Source: Fraxinus americana
Lineage: Eukaryota; Streptophyta; Magnoliopsida; Lamiales; Oleaceae
Direction of reading: 5' to 3'
Assembly: GCA_035079005.1 (NCBI GenBank)
Contig: CM068711.1
Coordinates: 3,293,501-3,357,500, forward strand
Length of the DNA stretch: 64,000 bases
Below are positions 33,830-47,216 of this stretch, in pieces. The notes below the pieces were generated by a model, which saw nothing but the letters and a program-made list of their open reading frames with translations, made no database searches and had not been told where the DNA came from. Position 1 is the stretch's first letter; the number at the start of each line of letters is the position of its first letter. Both the position numbers and the translations under genes were made by a program.

Positions 33830-33996
33830 GGGGCGTTTGATACACATTATTGAGAAAAAAATGCATTTTATGATGTGATGTGATGAAAAATATGTGGTTT
33901 AAAAATAAAGAAAAATTTTAGATTTACGTGTAATATTATTTTATTGAAAAATGAGTATTAAAAAAATGAATTTTGAGAAGAATGTAGATTAAACAG
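33830..33996. mobile_element. Tourist-like MITE copy
   Basis: Left end ggggcgtttgatacacatt; right end gaatgtagattaaacaga. Shared core ttacgtgtaatattatttta. Confidence 0.6.
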
Positions 33997-34609
33997 ATTG
34001 ATTATCAAATTTATTTCAGTAGTACCCACTTTCATTTTAGCACACAACAAAAAGGTTTCATTTTAATGGCCAAAGGGAAAGAAAGTGATTGGAAAAGATT
34101 TGAAGTGCAGACCCAAAAACAAATGAGTCTATGTTTAAGCCACGTTTATAGTGTCACGTTCTCTAGTATATTTGGTGGTTAGTATAGATAGTAATATTAG
34201 CCAATAATGTTCTTTTCTATTTGGAAAATGCCATTTATTCACTCCTACATCATATTTGACACTGATTTTTTTTAAAAAAAATTATTGGATGTCGAACGCT
34301 GAGCATGATTTTCTCTATTTCTAGCAAGTAGCAACAAGTTGTCTTTAATCTAACTGCAAGTGCCTTCAACTTGATTTAGTCTCCGCCTTCTCTCGAGCTT
34401 TGATTTTTGTTAACTTGGACTCAACCTCCCTCTCTCTCTCTCAAAGTACATTCTTGACCTTTTGAGCTCTATTTTCTCGGGACTCATTGTTGTGAGACTA
34501 TTTTTTGCAGTTGTACGAAAGTAATCTTACTTCATTCGACTACCTTCAGCCAACTTCCATCAAGAGTCTAGACATGACATCATCACCCACAAGGCTTACT
34601 AGCATGTAA
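33997..34609. other. Intergenic DNA
   Basis: No gene or bounded element is seen. A short CT run lies near 34430-34442. Confidence 0.5.
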
Positions 34610-34780
34610 GGGCATGTTTGAGCAACATTATTTTGGAATAGTAGATTGATGGAGAATGTGTGGTTGAAAAAGAAGGAAAAGTTATTGATATAATGTAAAA
34701 TATTATTTTATTGAAGAATGTATAGTTGAAAATGAGTAGAAGAATGAGAATGAAAATTTTAATGTGTATCAAACATGAGC
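34610..34780. mobile_element. Tourist-like MITE, TSD TAA
   Basis: Flanked by TAA at 34607-34609 and 34781-34783. Ends gggcatgtttgagcaacatt and aatgtgtatcaaacatgagc are inverted repeats. Confidence 0.8.
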
Positions 34781-35015
34781 TAAATACCCAAATATATCCC
34801 TATGCTACACTTATTGCTGGCCTATTCGCAATGCACATGTTCTAGCACACTCATGCTCATGCACAACATACGGTCATCTCAAAGCAAACTCGCATGAAAG
34901 GAAAGGAGCTATCTTAAAGCTTGTTGGACAATAGATAAATAGGAATCTTCTCGTGTCCAACTCAGACTATGTAACGAAACAGTAGCAATGCATTGAACTG
35001 ATGTTCATTGGAAAG

Positions 35016-35181
35016 ACCCCTGTATGGACTCCATTTTATGACAAAAAAAAAAATCCATTTTTCTATTGTTTTCAATCAGACGTTTAACTTAAAAAAATTT
35101 CTTATTTCCTAACCACGCATTCTTTTTTGAAAAAAAATACACTATTCCAAAATATATTTTCAATGAAGACCAAACAAGGGC
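35016..35181. mobile_element. Tourist-like MITE copy
   Basis: Starts gacccctgtatggactccatt-like text and ends gaccaaacaagggc. The core is diverged. Confidence 0.5.
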
Positions 35182-35201
35182 TATACTATATCCTTGGATT
35201 T

Positions 35202-35300
35202 AGCCCCCGTTATCCCAAAAATTTATTCTTCTCTTATTCTCAACTACACAATCCACCATAAAATAATATAATATTACACGTAAATAAAAAACTTCCAACT
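35202..35300. mobile_element. Tourist-like MITE, 5' part only
   Basis: Starts gcccccgttatcccaaaaat and keeps aaataatataatattacacg, then ends without a partner end. Confidence 0.4.
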
Positions 35301-35819
35301 TTTTTTTTTTGGTTGAATAGCCTCATTCAAATTTATATCAATGACTTCCACCATTCACAACCTCCTCAAACCTCAAACAAAGGAACGCATTATATAAATA
35401 ATGTCTATCTGTGTGATAAGGTTGTGCGCGAGTCGAGAAAAAGGATTGTGAGATGCACTAAGGATGTACAAATTCAACACGGGTCATTATGTCATTAGAT
35501 TTCACTGAGAATACTCAATGAAACAATAAAATTAGTGAGAGCCAGTTGGGGCACAGAGTATCATTAAAGCAAGGACATGTACAAAGCTCAAGTAGAAAAG
35601 AAAAAAGAAAAAACACTATATACTTCTGTAGAATGGCCATACAACAGAAATCATCCAGGCAATGACGAGATTCATCAGACTTCCCTCGCGCGCCTTCCAA
35701 CTCGTACCAAAGAAATCAGCCACGTAGCTCTGTGTTTTGCCCGGGTAAACACACTTGATGTCTTCACCTTAAATTGCATTGCACAATCTTCCCTGGAATG
35801 TCTCAAGTCTACTCGTTTT
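35301..35819. other. 3' flank of the LAMMER kinase gene
   Basis: No independent gene is supported. This should include the 3' UTR of the kinase gene, which ends at 35820 on the minus strand. Confidence 0.4.
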
Positions 35820-38800
35820 TCATATTCTTCTAAGATGATCCCTGGTGAAAAAAGGATGCTCGAGGGCATCGCGAGCTGACAATCGCTCTGATGGGTCGTA
35901 TCTAAGCAGCCCTTGTAATAGATGAATGAGATCTCCGGCTGAATGATCTACGTGCCGCATGATTAGGTTCTGAAGGCGAGGCAACTCTAGAACAGCTTTC
36001 ACACTGTCTCTCGACGGAGCTCCTTCTGGCCAGTTGAGTCTACCCCTTCTAACATATTTCTCGGCTTGTCTGCTGTAAATATAGAATAGCAATGAGTAAA
36101 CCAACAATCCTAGACAATAAGCATTCTTGGCAAAGCTTAATTTGTTTTGAAATAAATAAATAATTTGATTTATTAGTCAAAGTTCGAAATAAGTTACTTA
36201 TTTCCACTTAATATTTTGATAGTAACTTATTTAAACTTGAAAAGGAAAATCGTAATTTATCCAAAAACATGTTTGGTAACAAAAGATTCTTGAAATCAAC
36301 TTTCAGTTTTCATATGTTTAAAGCCAATATCCAGTCCTTTCTGACATGAATAAGAAGCATGAATGAAAACATACTCGGCATTTTTTAACATATGGCGAGG
36401 CAGTGGTCCAAGAACCCGCTCCATCATTGCAAGGTGCTCCAGATTCTCATGTGTCTGGAACAATGCTTCTCCCTGGGGTACCATCGCAGGCAAAAAACGT
36501 GAATTGTGCTAAATTTCGATATTATCGCCACGGCTGAAACCCAACATCCCAAAAATATAAATCAAATAGGAAGGAAGGAAAATAACATACCGAGCATAGC
36601 TCCACTAAGATACAACCGACACTCCATATGTCACACGGGTAACTCCACCCAAGTCCTATTTAAGGCAAAAATCAAATAAATTAGTTTGAATCTAAATAAT
36701 CAAATAATAGAAGAGCATGAAACATGAAACCAACTCCAACATTATAGCTCAACACCTTTACCTAGAATGACTTCGGGTGCGCGGTAATGTCTGGTGGATA
36801 CTACGTAGGTCTGATTCTTTCTTTCAAATGTTGTGCTACCAAAATCAATTACTTTGATAGCACTTGATTTAGGTATTCTTTTATAGTACAAGGCATCCTT
36901 TGGGGACCTTGAAGAACCCTAAAAGCAGCAAAAGTGTATTAAGTCCAAGGTGGCATAAAGACACACAAACAAAAACAGTGCCCAGATTAAATTTTCGGTC
37001 CAGAGAAAGAAAACAAGCCATCGCCAAATATGCATAAAGAATCAACTCTGAAAAGCTGAAAAAGTACACAATTCTATCTTCCAAGGCATAAATGTATTCA
37101 AATGTGAAGTTGGTCAGGACACAAATAATAAAGAAAAAAAATTACCTTGTAATCAGGAACTTTTTTGTATTCTGGCGAGACAAGGAGAATATTCTCAGGC
37201 TTCATATCAGTATGGATTAGGCGCAAATCATGCATGACTGCAAAATATTTGGAGCAAAAATTAATGCTAGGTGAGGATCGAGCAATTATAAAATACCAAA
37301 CTGTAGATTATTACTACTAAGAAGAGATACTGTTTCCCATAGTAATATATAAATGCTCCCAAAACATTAAATATAAAGAGATAGTTTTAAGGAATTTAGA
37401 TCAGCATTGATGTTCTAAAGTATTAAAAATGTCACATCTAAAACATGTATTATCGATGAAGAGAACTATTACACACATGCTATACATTCCAACAGCTGTC
37501 TGCCAATCTCACGGACAAGGTCAATGGGAAATGAGCGATAATTGTTTTTCCGTAAAAAATCATATAAGCTTGGTCCAAGCTTCTCAAAGACCTGTTAAGA
37601 CCATTTGAATTCATCCACAATCTTAATCTTGAAATATTTGTTACACTTGGGAAACTAATCCACCAAATTATTGATCATATACTTACAATACAGATATGGT
37701 TACGATAGTCAAACCAGTTCCGTATTTGTACACAACTGCAAAGAATAAACCAGTTCAACCAATGACAATCACAAAAGCCATAGAACTAGCAGTATAAGAC
37801 AAAGCTCCAAGGAAAATTTGCACTCACCGATTGCCACCTTTATCGTGTCCTCCAAGTAGCTGGAGCACTTCCACTTCAATCATAGCTGCATCACGATACT
37901 TCTTAATACCTCGAACGATTTTGATGGCAACCATTTCTTCTTTTTCCCGATCCCAGCACTCCAGGACCTGACCAAAAGTACCTGCGAATAAAAGTTCGGT
38001 TTAGAAAACAGAACAGAGGCAACAATCCCAGTTCAAGCAGACAACTCCCTCCTTTTTAAGTTTAGGGGTTTACCTTCACCCATCTTGCTGTGTATTTTAT
38101 CTGCAAATATATCACAGAAATACAACAATTAGAGAAAGTGATTCCATCAGCCAAAAAAACTATATATGAAACAAGGAACCTACTACGGGTCCTATTATTC
38201 AAAACCAGGTAATTTCAAGTTCTTAATCAAAAATAGAAAAAGGATCTTCAAAAGCTTTTTTGACAAGCTTAAAAACTTGAGTCATATCAGGTGAAAACAT
38301 CAACAATTGTTGCACAGGCAAGCTGTACTCGTTTTCCATAATGTTTTAAGCACGATTCATTCCATGTGTATATATTAAAAAATGTTAAAAAGTTATGGGT
38401 CACGGGATAGTAATAATTGAAAAGGAAAATTTGCCTATAATATTCAACATAATCTACAAGAATATATATTTAAACAAGAGAACGAAAACTTTTTTTGATG
38501 AAGTATAAGGTAGTTACAGCGAGAAGTTAAATTTTCTCCAAGCTCAAATATATAATGGCCATCTTTGTCATCTTCTCGCCTTGGTGGAGAACCATTTTGA
38601 GCCAAGCCCTTAACAAACAGAGAACTAGCGTACTCTGTGCTTGAAGGTGCATAGCTTGTCACATTCCCAATCTCTTGCCCACAAAAGAATCCTAGCTGAG
38701 CCTACACACAGGCATCCGTTCACGTTTTTTTAAATATCAAATATCATTAATTTTGTTTACCTCCTTGACACCACCTTCCATACCCTTTCAAACGCGCTTC

Positions 38801-39754
38801 ATTCATTGCATATAGAATAGAACAACACCGAAATGAATTTATCATAAAATAGAACATTCATGCATAGAATTAAATCTAAAAACCAAGAAAAACGTATACC
38901 ACCACACTTGAACATCGTGAGAGAGAACTTGACTCAAAAACCAAAGAAAACAACGCCCAGAGAAAAGCCCTGCCATATTCATGATGCTTAAGAAGATATA
39001 GATCTTTCAACGTCATGTTAACAAACCATTTAGGTGCAACTATTAGCATAAATTCGTTCTGAAAGACCTGATCGGGATATAACTAAACAGAGTTACATAC
39101 AGAAATCATAAATCATTAAAACTACCTAGCAATAAGAATAAGTTGCCCAATAGACAAGTGAGCTGAAACCAAAATAGAATTTTGACAATTAATCCCCGCA
39201 ATTGGGGACCTATAAAAGTTATATCATAAAACACAGAGATGACCATAGAACTTAACAAATCTAATAGAAAGTGCGAAACATATCATACAAATAAATTTAG
39301 AAAAATCACAGAACTAAACAATTGATTTCATCTTTACATAAAAACAAGAAGGTAAAATAATCGAACTGTATCATATCTGATCGCAAAAAATAAATTTTGC
39401 ATCAGATACATAGAACTAAACGTAAGGATGACTATCCAACATTACAAGATCTAATATATTGTGCAAGTCACATCGTACAAATAAACACATAATTCACAGA
39501 TCTAATCCATTGATTTCCTGTTTACAGATCGACAACTACCAGGCAAAACTTTCAAAATCAATCATACCCGATAGAACTAGATTCTAATTTTTCATCAGAT
39601 CTAATAATAATAATAATAATAAAACATAAATCTAAAAAATTTAAGATGAGATCTTGAATACCTTAGGAGCTTCAGGTCCAACATCCCAGCCCAACCGAGG
39701 CTTCTTCATCGGTCGCCAGTCCATCGTCAACCCAGTCACGCGCTCCATCTCCAT
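35820..39754 (-). CDS. AFC2: LAMMER-type dual-specificity protein kinase (AFC2-like), 428 aa
   Basis: Eleven exons fit in frame: 39754-39662, 38701-38518, 38100-38074, 37981-37828, 37735-37687, 37591-37477, 37237-37146, 36918-36762, 36655-36591, 36472-36375, 36072-35820. LAMMER (CLK) kinases phosphorylate SR splicing factors in the nucleus. Seen motifs: glycine loop GEGTFGQV, VAIK lysine (122), catalytic HTDMKPEN (D218), DFG (D263), the P+1 area STRHYRAPEVILG, and the signature EHLAMMER (324-331). Many homologues have Leu where this protein has Met219. Exon 3 is a 27-bp microexon coding for part of the glycine loop. The length matches Arabidopsis AFC2 closely. CT-rich DNA lies upstream on the coding strand. 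Confidence 0.94.
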
Positions 39755-41830
39755 TAGAGAGTCTGAAAATACTAGAGAGAGAAAAAATGTTCAATGTAGA
39801 GAGAGAGAGAAAGTATCGCCGTAGTTGAATGCGATAACGTACGTTGTGATGTGTGCACGGGAGAAACCTACTACTACGGCTGTGAAGAGCCGGTTGAGGG
39901 CCTTGAGGAAATACTTAAACCGTACACGTGGATACTTTTATAACCCTTGGTTTTGATTAAGATTCTCCTAAGCTTTTAAGGAATAGTAAATTTCAGTTTC
40001 GGTCCTAAACGTTTTAAAAAATGAGCACTCGAGGATCTATCTAAATATATTTGACATTTAGATGTCCACCATTGCTTCTTTAATGCATCAAGGTCCACTT
40101 AGTAGCTTTTCTGTAAAAATGTCTCGTGTCTTGCACATCAACTCTTGTTTTAAGAAAAATATTTTTGCCTATGGCAACAATACCTCTCTAAATCGAGGAA
40201 AAGGGGATTGATTCACACCCTCTTTGCCACCCTTTACCTTTCCATTCCCCTTGTCTTGAGTAAGTTTAAAAGATTTTGAGTGGCAAACAAACTTGTATGG
40301 TGTTAATTTATATTTAACTATCAACAATGTAAGTATCTCATGAGCAAAAGTGCATATAGTTTTTTACATTCTTGGGAAAGTTATGCATGTAAGACTTGCA
40401 TTCTCGGGGGAGTTTGCTGGAATGCATGACCAAGAATCTTATAAATATTAGTTAGTGCGTGTTTGTTGAATCTTATACTATGGTTAAAAGTTGATAAATA
40501 TGATGGATATCATGAAATATTTGGATATGAATAGAGTTACCCGGCTTACAAATAATTACAATCTTTAACTTATGAGGTGAAATAATTCATTGACTGAAGG
40601 AAAGTTTACTAGAAGTACATGACCTAAATTCTTATGGAAATTAAGTCATCTTCAATTGATTAATTTTTTGGTGAAATAATTCAAATATCTTTAATAGATT
40701 ATTGAGATAGTTTTGGACGGGAAATGTCTTTGACTAGATCGTTTGGAACTAAATTACGCAAATCTTTAGACACTCGTCTCATCACAAAGATGACACGGTG
40801 ATGGGATTGGTCTTCTTTTAGCAAATAGTTGACTCTATTATGCCCTAATTACCTCTTGAATAAGTGATTCAGTGTATTTATATTCTTTTATTGATCACAT
40901 TTGGCTTCATATCGAATCTGATACAAATCTTATTTATTGCATATCGATTGAATCAGATCAAACAAATTTAATTGTATGAATGAGTATAATTTATTTTTGT
41001 GACAATTGACAAGTCGTGTTAGACAAAATTATTTCGAAAGTATCAACAAAAGCTTTGATTGGAAACGTAATTTTCCTAAAAGATGCATAAATGTAAACAA
41101 AAATTCTTTTACCCCCTTTGAAGATTCAATTCTTAGTGGTTTTTTTGAAGATTCAATTCTTCTGAGTGGTTTTTTTGTTCTAAAAAGTGGAATCTTAAAC
41201 AAGTTGAAGTAAGGAATATGGGAATAAATTAACATTATTTGTCAAAGACATTCAATTGTCAATAATCAAATTACTTTATATCATTATAGAGCTAGTTAGA
41301 TTGAAAAAACACTCGTCAAATTTATTGAGAATAAATTTAATTTATCCTCAGTTTGGCAAATTTATAATTTTTTTTATAAATTAATCAAACTTAATTTTCA
41401 ATTATATATTTTAATGAATTCATAAGTCAATTTGTTTACATATTTAGTCACTCATCTTCAATTTATTGTAATCAAGTCATCCAATTTCAATTGCTTACGA
41501 GGGAACACTGGATACAAACGTGTTTTCAGCCCTTAAACTTTACTTGATTTGCATTTTTCTTTATATATTGCTTACCGTGATCATTTGTTAAATCTTGATA
41601 CAATTTATATTTTAATTCTTTGTATATTAATTATATTGTTGCAAGTATAACTCTGTAATTTCTTTTTTGTAAGTTCTATATGATTTGTGAAAAACTATTT
41701 AATTGTATATAACATTTTTCAAACAAAAAAAATACAATAATTGTTCGATAATTTTGTGTAATTGACTTCACAAAGATTTGAGGTAGATTTTGGTATGATG
41801 GTGGAGACTAGTCATTGGCACCAAAAAACG
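39755..41830. other. Kinase promoter and intergenic DNA
   Basis: The first 150 bp hold the kinase 5' leader (gagagagagagaaag near 39798 on the plus strand). Beyond about 39980 the DNA is AT-rich with no supported gene. Near-direct repeats gaagattcaattctt are at 41121 and 41147. Confidence 0.5.
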
Positions 41831-41835
41831 AAAGT

Positions 41836-42002
41836 TGACGTAATTTGTAAGTTTATTAGTGAATGACAATTATACCCCTATAACCCTAAAAATTATTATC
41901 ATTGTATCTTCCTAATCATTCCCTATAAATATAGAGTTTTGGTTCTCATTATAATACAAGCAAATCAATGGACTTCTCTAATTTTCTCTTTAATTTATAA
42001 CA
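41836..42002 (+). repeat. Left LTR of the short-LTR element
   Basis: tgacgtaatttgtaagttta ... taatttataaca. It shares tattagtgaatga and cctaaaaattatta with the right LTR and has ctataaatatag near 41921 as a TATA-like box. Confidence 0.75.
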
Positions 42003-45000
42003 CGTTATCAGCAATATTCCGTCAAAATCAAACTAGATTAGTAAGAAGATAATAATTTTTAAGTATAATCATCTGTCACGCGTACCAAAATCAATTTGGT
42101 GACATGTAAATTTTTTTATTTACGTATGCATGGCATCAATTCCCAATTTTTTTATATACATGAGAATTTTTTTTTTTTTACATATGCATTAATTCTGAAG
42201 CAATAATTGCATTTTGATTCATACATTCAATTCATGCCTTTTGATAGGTGGAATTTATACCTTTATCTTTTGTGTGTGTGGAATTCATTATGAAGTTATT
42301 CATCTAAAACTATTCATGCATTTAACTTTTATATATGTGAATTCATGTATTCGGTATCTTTTGCATGTTGGTAAAAAAAATTTAGCCAATAAAGGATATA
42401 GTCAATTCCGTTAACTTTCATATATGAAGATTTTTTTTCCTAATACATGTTTGGTAATTCATTTTTATATCTAAATTCATATCATATCTATTTGATAATT
42501 AATTTTTATATAACATTCTGTCTGTATGACAATTAATATTTTTAATCCGATTAAATATTTTTAGATACTCCTTTATAAACTTTAAATGGATAATCCATCA
42601 TGTTTTTTATAATGAAATAGCACTATATTATAATTTATATTTCAGGAGAATATTATTTTCTTCCGACGAGCTTGGATTATAATTTTCAATATTTCAGAAA
42701 AATATTGACACGTTACTCTTGAAAAAAAAAAAAAGTAAATATAATGTGCTCTTGAAGTAGTACATTATAATTCTCATTAATATTCTAGTTAGATTTTACT
42801 TTTTTTTTTTTTTTTAGGAAATATCCTAGCTTGAAAATCTAATATAAATTATCTTTTTTCCCCTGAAAAATAAATCTTTGTATAATTTGTTATAATAAGA
42901 TTTGATTGCTCGTGAATAGTATGTATTATAATTTTCAATAATTTAGAAAAATATTGATATATTGCTTTTGAAAGTACAATAATAAAATACGTATTCTCGA
43001 AATAATATCCTTGAAGGAAAACATATAATTAATGTCATGAGAACATTGATTAGTTTGACTACTTGAATGATATATGAATATATAATGTTTAATCATATTT
43101 TTCAAAATTAAATAATTGATTTATATCTTAGTATGAGCAGTTGGACTATCATTTGATCAATAATGATACAAAATTAAAAATTCAAATGGATTATCCAATG
43201 AAGAATTAGAAAATTCTTCAATCCAATGAAATCTTATATAATATTTGATCTCTCTATTATTGGTTATTAATCATCACTAGCTAAATAGGAATTGAAATTC
43301 TTATATTTTTGAAAATTAATTAGGTCGAAAAGTGGGGCTCCTTCACCTTCCACATTGACTATCTATGTATTATTTGTATATAATAGATTTTATACAAATA
43401 CTAGATTATTGTATGGTGTGTGCGAAGTTTGCGAAATTACCGCTCAAAATATGAACATAATTTTTAGATTATACAATCAAAACGATGTATCTTATTAATG
43501 CTGGTGATCCTAAATCTCAACTTTTTAATAAGTGTTAGTCGAAATGTTGATAAATAGTTTAACATTATTATCTGTTAAACGCCCCCAATTAATTTAATTG
43601 AGAGCGAAATACTTCTCATTTCTATTTAGGAAAAATCATTATGCATCATGCCAACTTCCCATTTTAATCCAATTATTTCGATAGTGCAATATATGTAAAA
43701 TTGCTGCAACAATGCATTGAGGTGAAAAATAAAGAATGTTGAGAATAAATGAGTAGTTTGAATCTTTACCTCAAATAAATGATATTTTATAAAACGGTTT
43801 GTTGATTGTCAATTTGATTGGACAATTCTCTCAGCATTAGGGTAAGAACTTAAGAAGATGAAAATAATGTATAAATGCATCATTATTTAGATCCTCGCAA
43901 AAGATCATTCGAACCACAATCATTTAGATGCATTTACTGATTAAAGAGATTAATAATATATCACACATTAGCTTTCAATGATCCAACTCGAATTAACGTC
44001 TTAGAGGACAATTAATTAATATGATATTTGATAGCACGCCTAAAGTGTGATGATATTCGATTCTAATATAAATCTTCAAATTGAAATCGAACAATTAGCA
44101 AATAAGTTCCCATTAAAAAGACATATACCATTGATGAGTATTGAAACATAACATATTATAAAATCCAAAAAGAGGTTCAAGTACTTGAAATATTGAAAAT
44201 TGAGATATCTCAACGAGGTATGTCGCCATGAGAAAATAAATAGTATCAACAAATAAAAGTTGTCGTCAATATTTTTGTACATAATGTACATACTTCATAT
44301 TATGAATAGCGATGATATCGAAATAAATATATTGAAGTGTATCGATCGAAGAAATGATTGACCAAATAAAAGGGAAGCAATCCTAAATTGATTTTACTAG
44401 AAAAACAAAAGTTTCTGGATGCGATCCTAATAAAATTAAACTTACTTGAGAAATCAGAAGTTATTGAATCTACAATTTGAACATCTAAATGTGTATACCT
44501 ATGTGAAAAGGAAATGAGAAAAGTAAAGTCATAATATGAAATGTACAACTTTTTACATAATGAATTTTGCGAAAAACTTTGTAAATATATAAATTATTAC
44601 GTGGTGAATGTAATCACAAGTCTCTATTTTATTAGTATGACAATGCATTAAATTTGATATACATATAATAAATTTGATTAAAGTCAACTAATCGGCAGAC
44701 TATTAATATTATCTTGAAATATGTAATATGCTTGAAGCATACAATTCAAGTAATATCATGAGCGGGGTAAATACGTATTGTATTTTTTTTCTTTGACCAA
44801 AGTTTTATCCCATTAGATTTTTCTGACAAGATTTTTAACGAGATAACTTTTGTAATGTACTTAAAAGAATAACGTACTCATTTTCTTTAATTATAATTTT
44901 TCCTATAAATTTTTTCCTAATAAAGTTTTAACGAGTCATATTATTTGTGTAATGAATGTCCATAACATGTAAAACATTCACTCTCAAAATAATGTTTTTA

Positions 45001-45264
45001 TATGTATGGGGCTCTCGAAGAAATCAACAAAAGCTATTTTTTTGAATCATCATGTTACTACAGTCATTAAAGGTTGATAAATATCTCACGTGAAGACGGT
45101 GTTATTTGAAGACATTGACATACAAGACAATGATGAATTGATACAAGAATTGAAATCAAAGGTAGCATATGCACTCTTTTTCCTTCGATCAAGTTTTGTC
45201 CCACTAAGTTTTCTTGACAAAGTTTTAACGAGACATATTTTGTAACATGTTATTTAAGGGGGAG

Positions 45265-45426
45265 TGTTGTAAATTGTAATTTTATTAGTGAATGAAAATT
45301 GTATCCTGCAGTCCTAAAAATTATTACTATTATATCCATAATCCTTATCTATAATTATGATGTTTTGATTCTCATTATAATACACACAAGTCTACTTACT
45401 TCTCTAATTTTCTCCAGATTATAACA
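45265..45426 (+). repeat. Right LTR of the short-LTR element
   Basis: tgttgtaaattgtaatttta ... cagattataaca, preceded by a polypurine tract. Confidence 0.75.
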
Positions 45427-45841
45427 AAAGTTCTATTGTCACAACAGGGCGTGCTGCCGCCTTGGATAATTTTCGGGCAGCAGAAATTAGTGCCCTTAGA
45501 AGAAAATAACTTGATGAGATTGTTTGGAGTTCTATTTTTTTTTTTTCATTTATTTGATAGCGTTATTATGAAATTAGGAGAAACCCCTTCAGCTAATACA
45601 CTTTGAAAGAAATTAGAAGCGTTATCTCTTGAGATTTTTTTACAACTTCAGATTTAACACATCTTCAAATTTAAAAAGAAAACATTGATAAGGTCACAAA
45701 ATTATTTAAGGCTATAGATATAGTTATTTCAGTATTAAGAAATAAAGAACTTGAGTTAAACTTAAAAGTAGACTTTAAAGACACCAAAAGTGGTGAGAGG
45801 TTGACAGTAAAAGGAAAATCTAACAAATAAATTTTTTAACT

Positions 45842-46052
45842 AGATTAATAGCAGAAAATCCCATAGAAAAGTTTCCATTTAGGATATAATGACCTATTGG
45901 AAATCGCATGAAATTCCCTTATTTTACCTTTCATGCGAAATACAACATTTTTATGCGAAAAACCACCATACTGTTTAATTCTGTTAGTTTGACCGTTAAA
46001 AAAGTAAGGATTGCTAAAATTTAAAAAATAATTGCAATTGTGATCTCAAACT

Positions 46053-46096
<44 letters not shown>

Positions 46097-47216
46097 GCAA
46101 ATTGCGCCAAAATCTTTTATTTGCACAACCCACAATTCCAAACCTTTAAGTCGGTAGCTAGACAAAAGAAGCCCTCATAGAGCTCTAGAAGAACACCAAA
46201 ACACTCATCGCCTTCTCCCATTTTGTTGCTGATGCAAAGTCGAAACTCGAGCATGAGCATGTGCCTGAAAACTAGCCACAAACTAAAAATCAGGTCACAT
46301 GGGTCGGACCAATGGAGCATAATCCACTTTACACCTTTATACATTGCAAGAAACAGGTCTAAAAAAGGTAGCAGCACGACCCGCCAACAACTCTGCCACC
46401 TTCAAACTTGCCCGTTGTTGCCAAACCTAGACATTAATGTTTTGCTACTGACTCAAGCATCACGAAAACAGAAATCCAACCCTTGATTTACAACCCAACC
46501 AATGGATTTGGGTCTCAAAGACCAAGGGAGAAATTTTCTCGTGTTGCGATAATCACACCCCAAATTTTGTTAGAACTATGGAGAAAATCTCCCTGGTTTG
46601 GCGACCAACTAGGGGTGACTTCTTCTTCGATTTTCATTCTAACCCTCGCGAGAAATCCCTTCTTGTTTGTGGTCATTGTGGTCGAGGTAGTATGAGATTG
46701 CTCAACCGGGGCGGGGCGGGGCGTAATTTACAAAAAAAATTAAAAAGATTGCAATTTTTTTTTTAAAAAATTTGGTAATTTTTACTGTTTTTAATATTGA
46801 TGGCAAAAAAACCCGCCCCGACGGGTTGGTGGGGCTGGCGGAGAGGGGGGTGCCCCGCCCCGAAGCACCCCGTGAAGAATAAAAAAATAATTAACTACAA
46901 ATTAAAAACAAAAAATAATTAATTGGAAGTTTTTGAAAAAAAAAAAAATAAACAGGACAGGAAACGGCCACGTCTAAGGTGGGGCGGGACCGGGTGGGGA
47001 AGTGGCGGGGCGAGGGTGCCCAGCCCCGAACCCGCCCCATTACCATCTCTAGTTTTTAACGGTCAAATTAACGGAATTGAACGGTATGGAGTTTTTCGCA
47101 CAGAAAAATTTGTCTTTCGCACAAAGGATTTCAAAAGGGGATTTTCTACGATTTTCAATAGGTAGAGGATATATCATAAATGGAAACGTTTCTAAGGGAT
47201 TTTCTGCTATTTATCT
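45842..47216. mobile_element. Non-autonomous Mutator-like element, TSD TTTTTTAACT
   Basis: The 1375-bp element is flanked by 10-bp repeats TTTTTTAACT (45832-45841 and 47217-47226). Terminal inverted repeats of about 170 bp start agattaatagcagaaaat on the left and, reversed, agataaatagcagaaaat on the right, and include tgcgaaaaactccata-like and gtttgaccgttaaaaa-like text. Inside are a (CT)n run, an unassigned part 46110-46690, and a GC-rich part 46700-47040 with ggggcgggg repeats that may be a further nested element. No transposase. Confidence 0.8.
46057..46090 (+). repeat. (CT)n microsatellite
   Basis: Uninterrupted CT dinucleotides for about 34 bp, followed by T(8). Confidence 0.9.

Larger units (their letters stand above)
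41836..45426 (+). mobile_element. Short-LTR copia-type retroelement, decayed, TSD AAAGT
   Basis: LTRs of 167 and 162 bp (41836-42002 and 45265-45426) begin TG and end ATAACA. AAAGT flanks the element at 41831-41835 and 45427-45431. After the left LTR comes cgttatcagcaatatt, the type of priming site seen in copia elements with ...ACACGTTATCAGCA; before the right LTR is the polypurine tract aagggggag (45257-45264). The 3.2-kb inside is AT-rich with stops in all frames; no open polyprotein survives. Three related phrases (tttatcccattagatttttc, ttttttcctaataaagtttt and ttgtcccactaagttttctt, each followed by taacgag) occur near the 3' end. Confidence 0.8.

Noticed and set aside
43300..44700. Surviving coding region in the short-LTR element
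   Set aside because: All frames are full of stops and no copia domain could be read with confidence.
46117..46377. 86-codon minus-strand frame in the third Mutator-like element
   Set aside because: No known domain, and the composition looks random.
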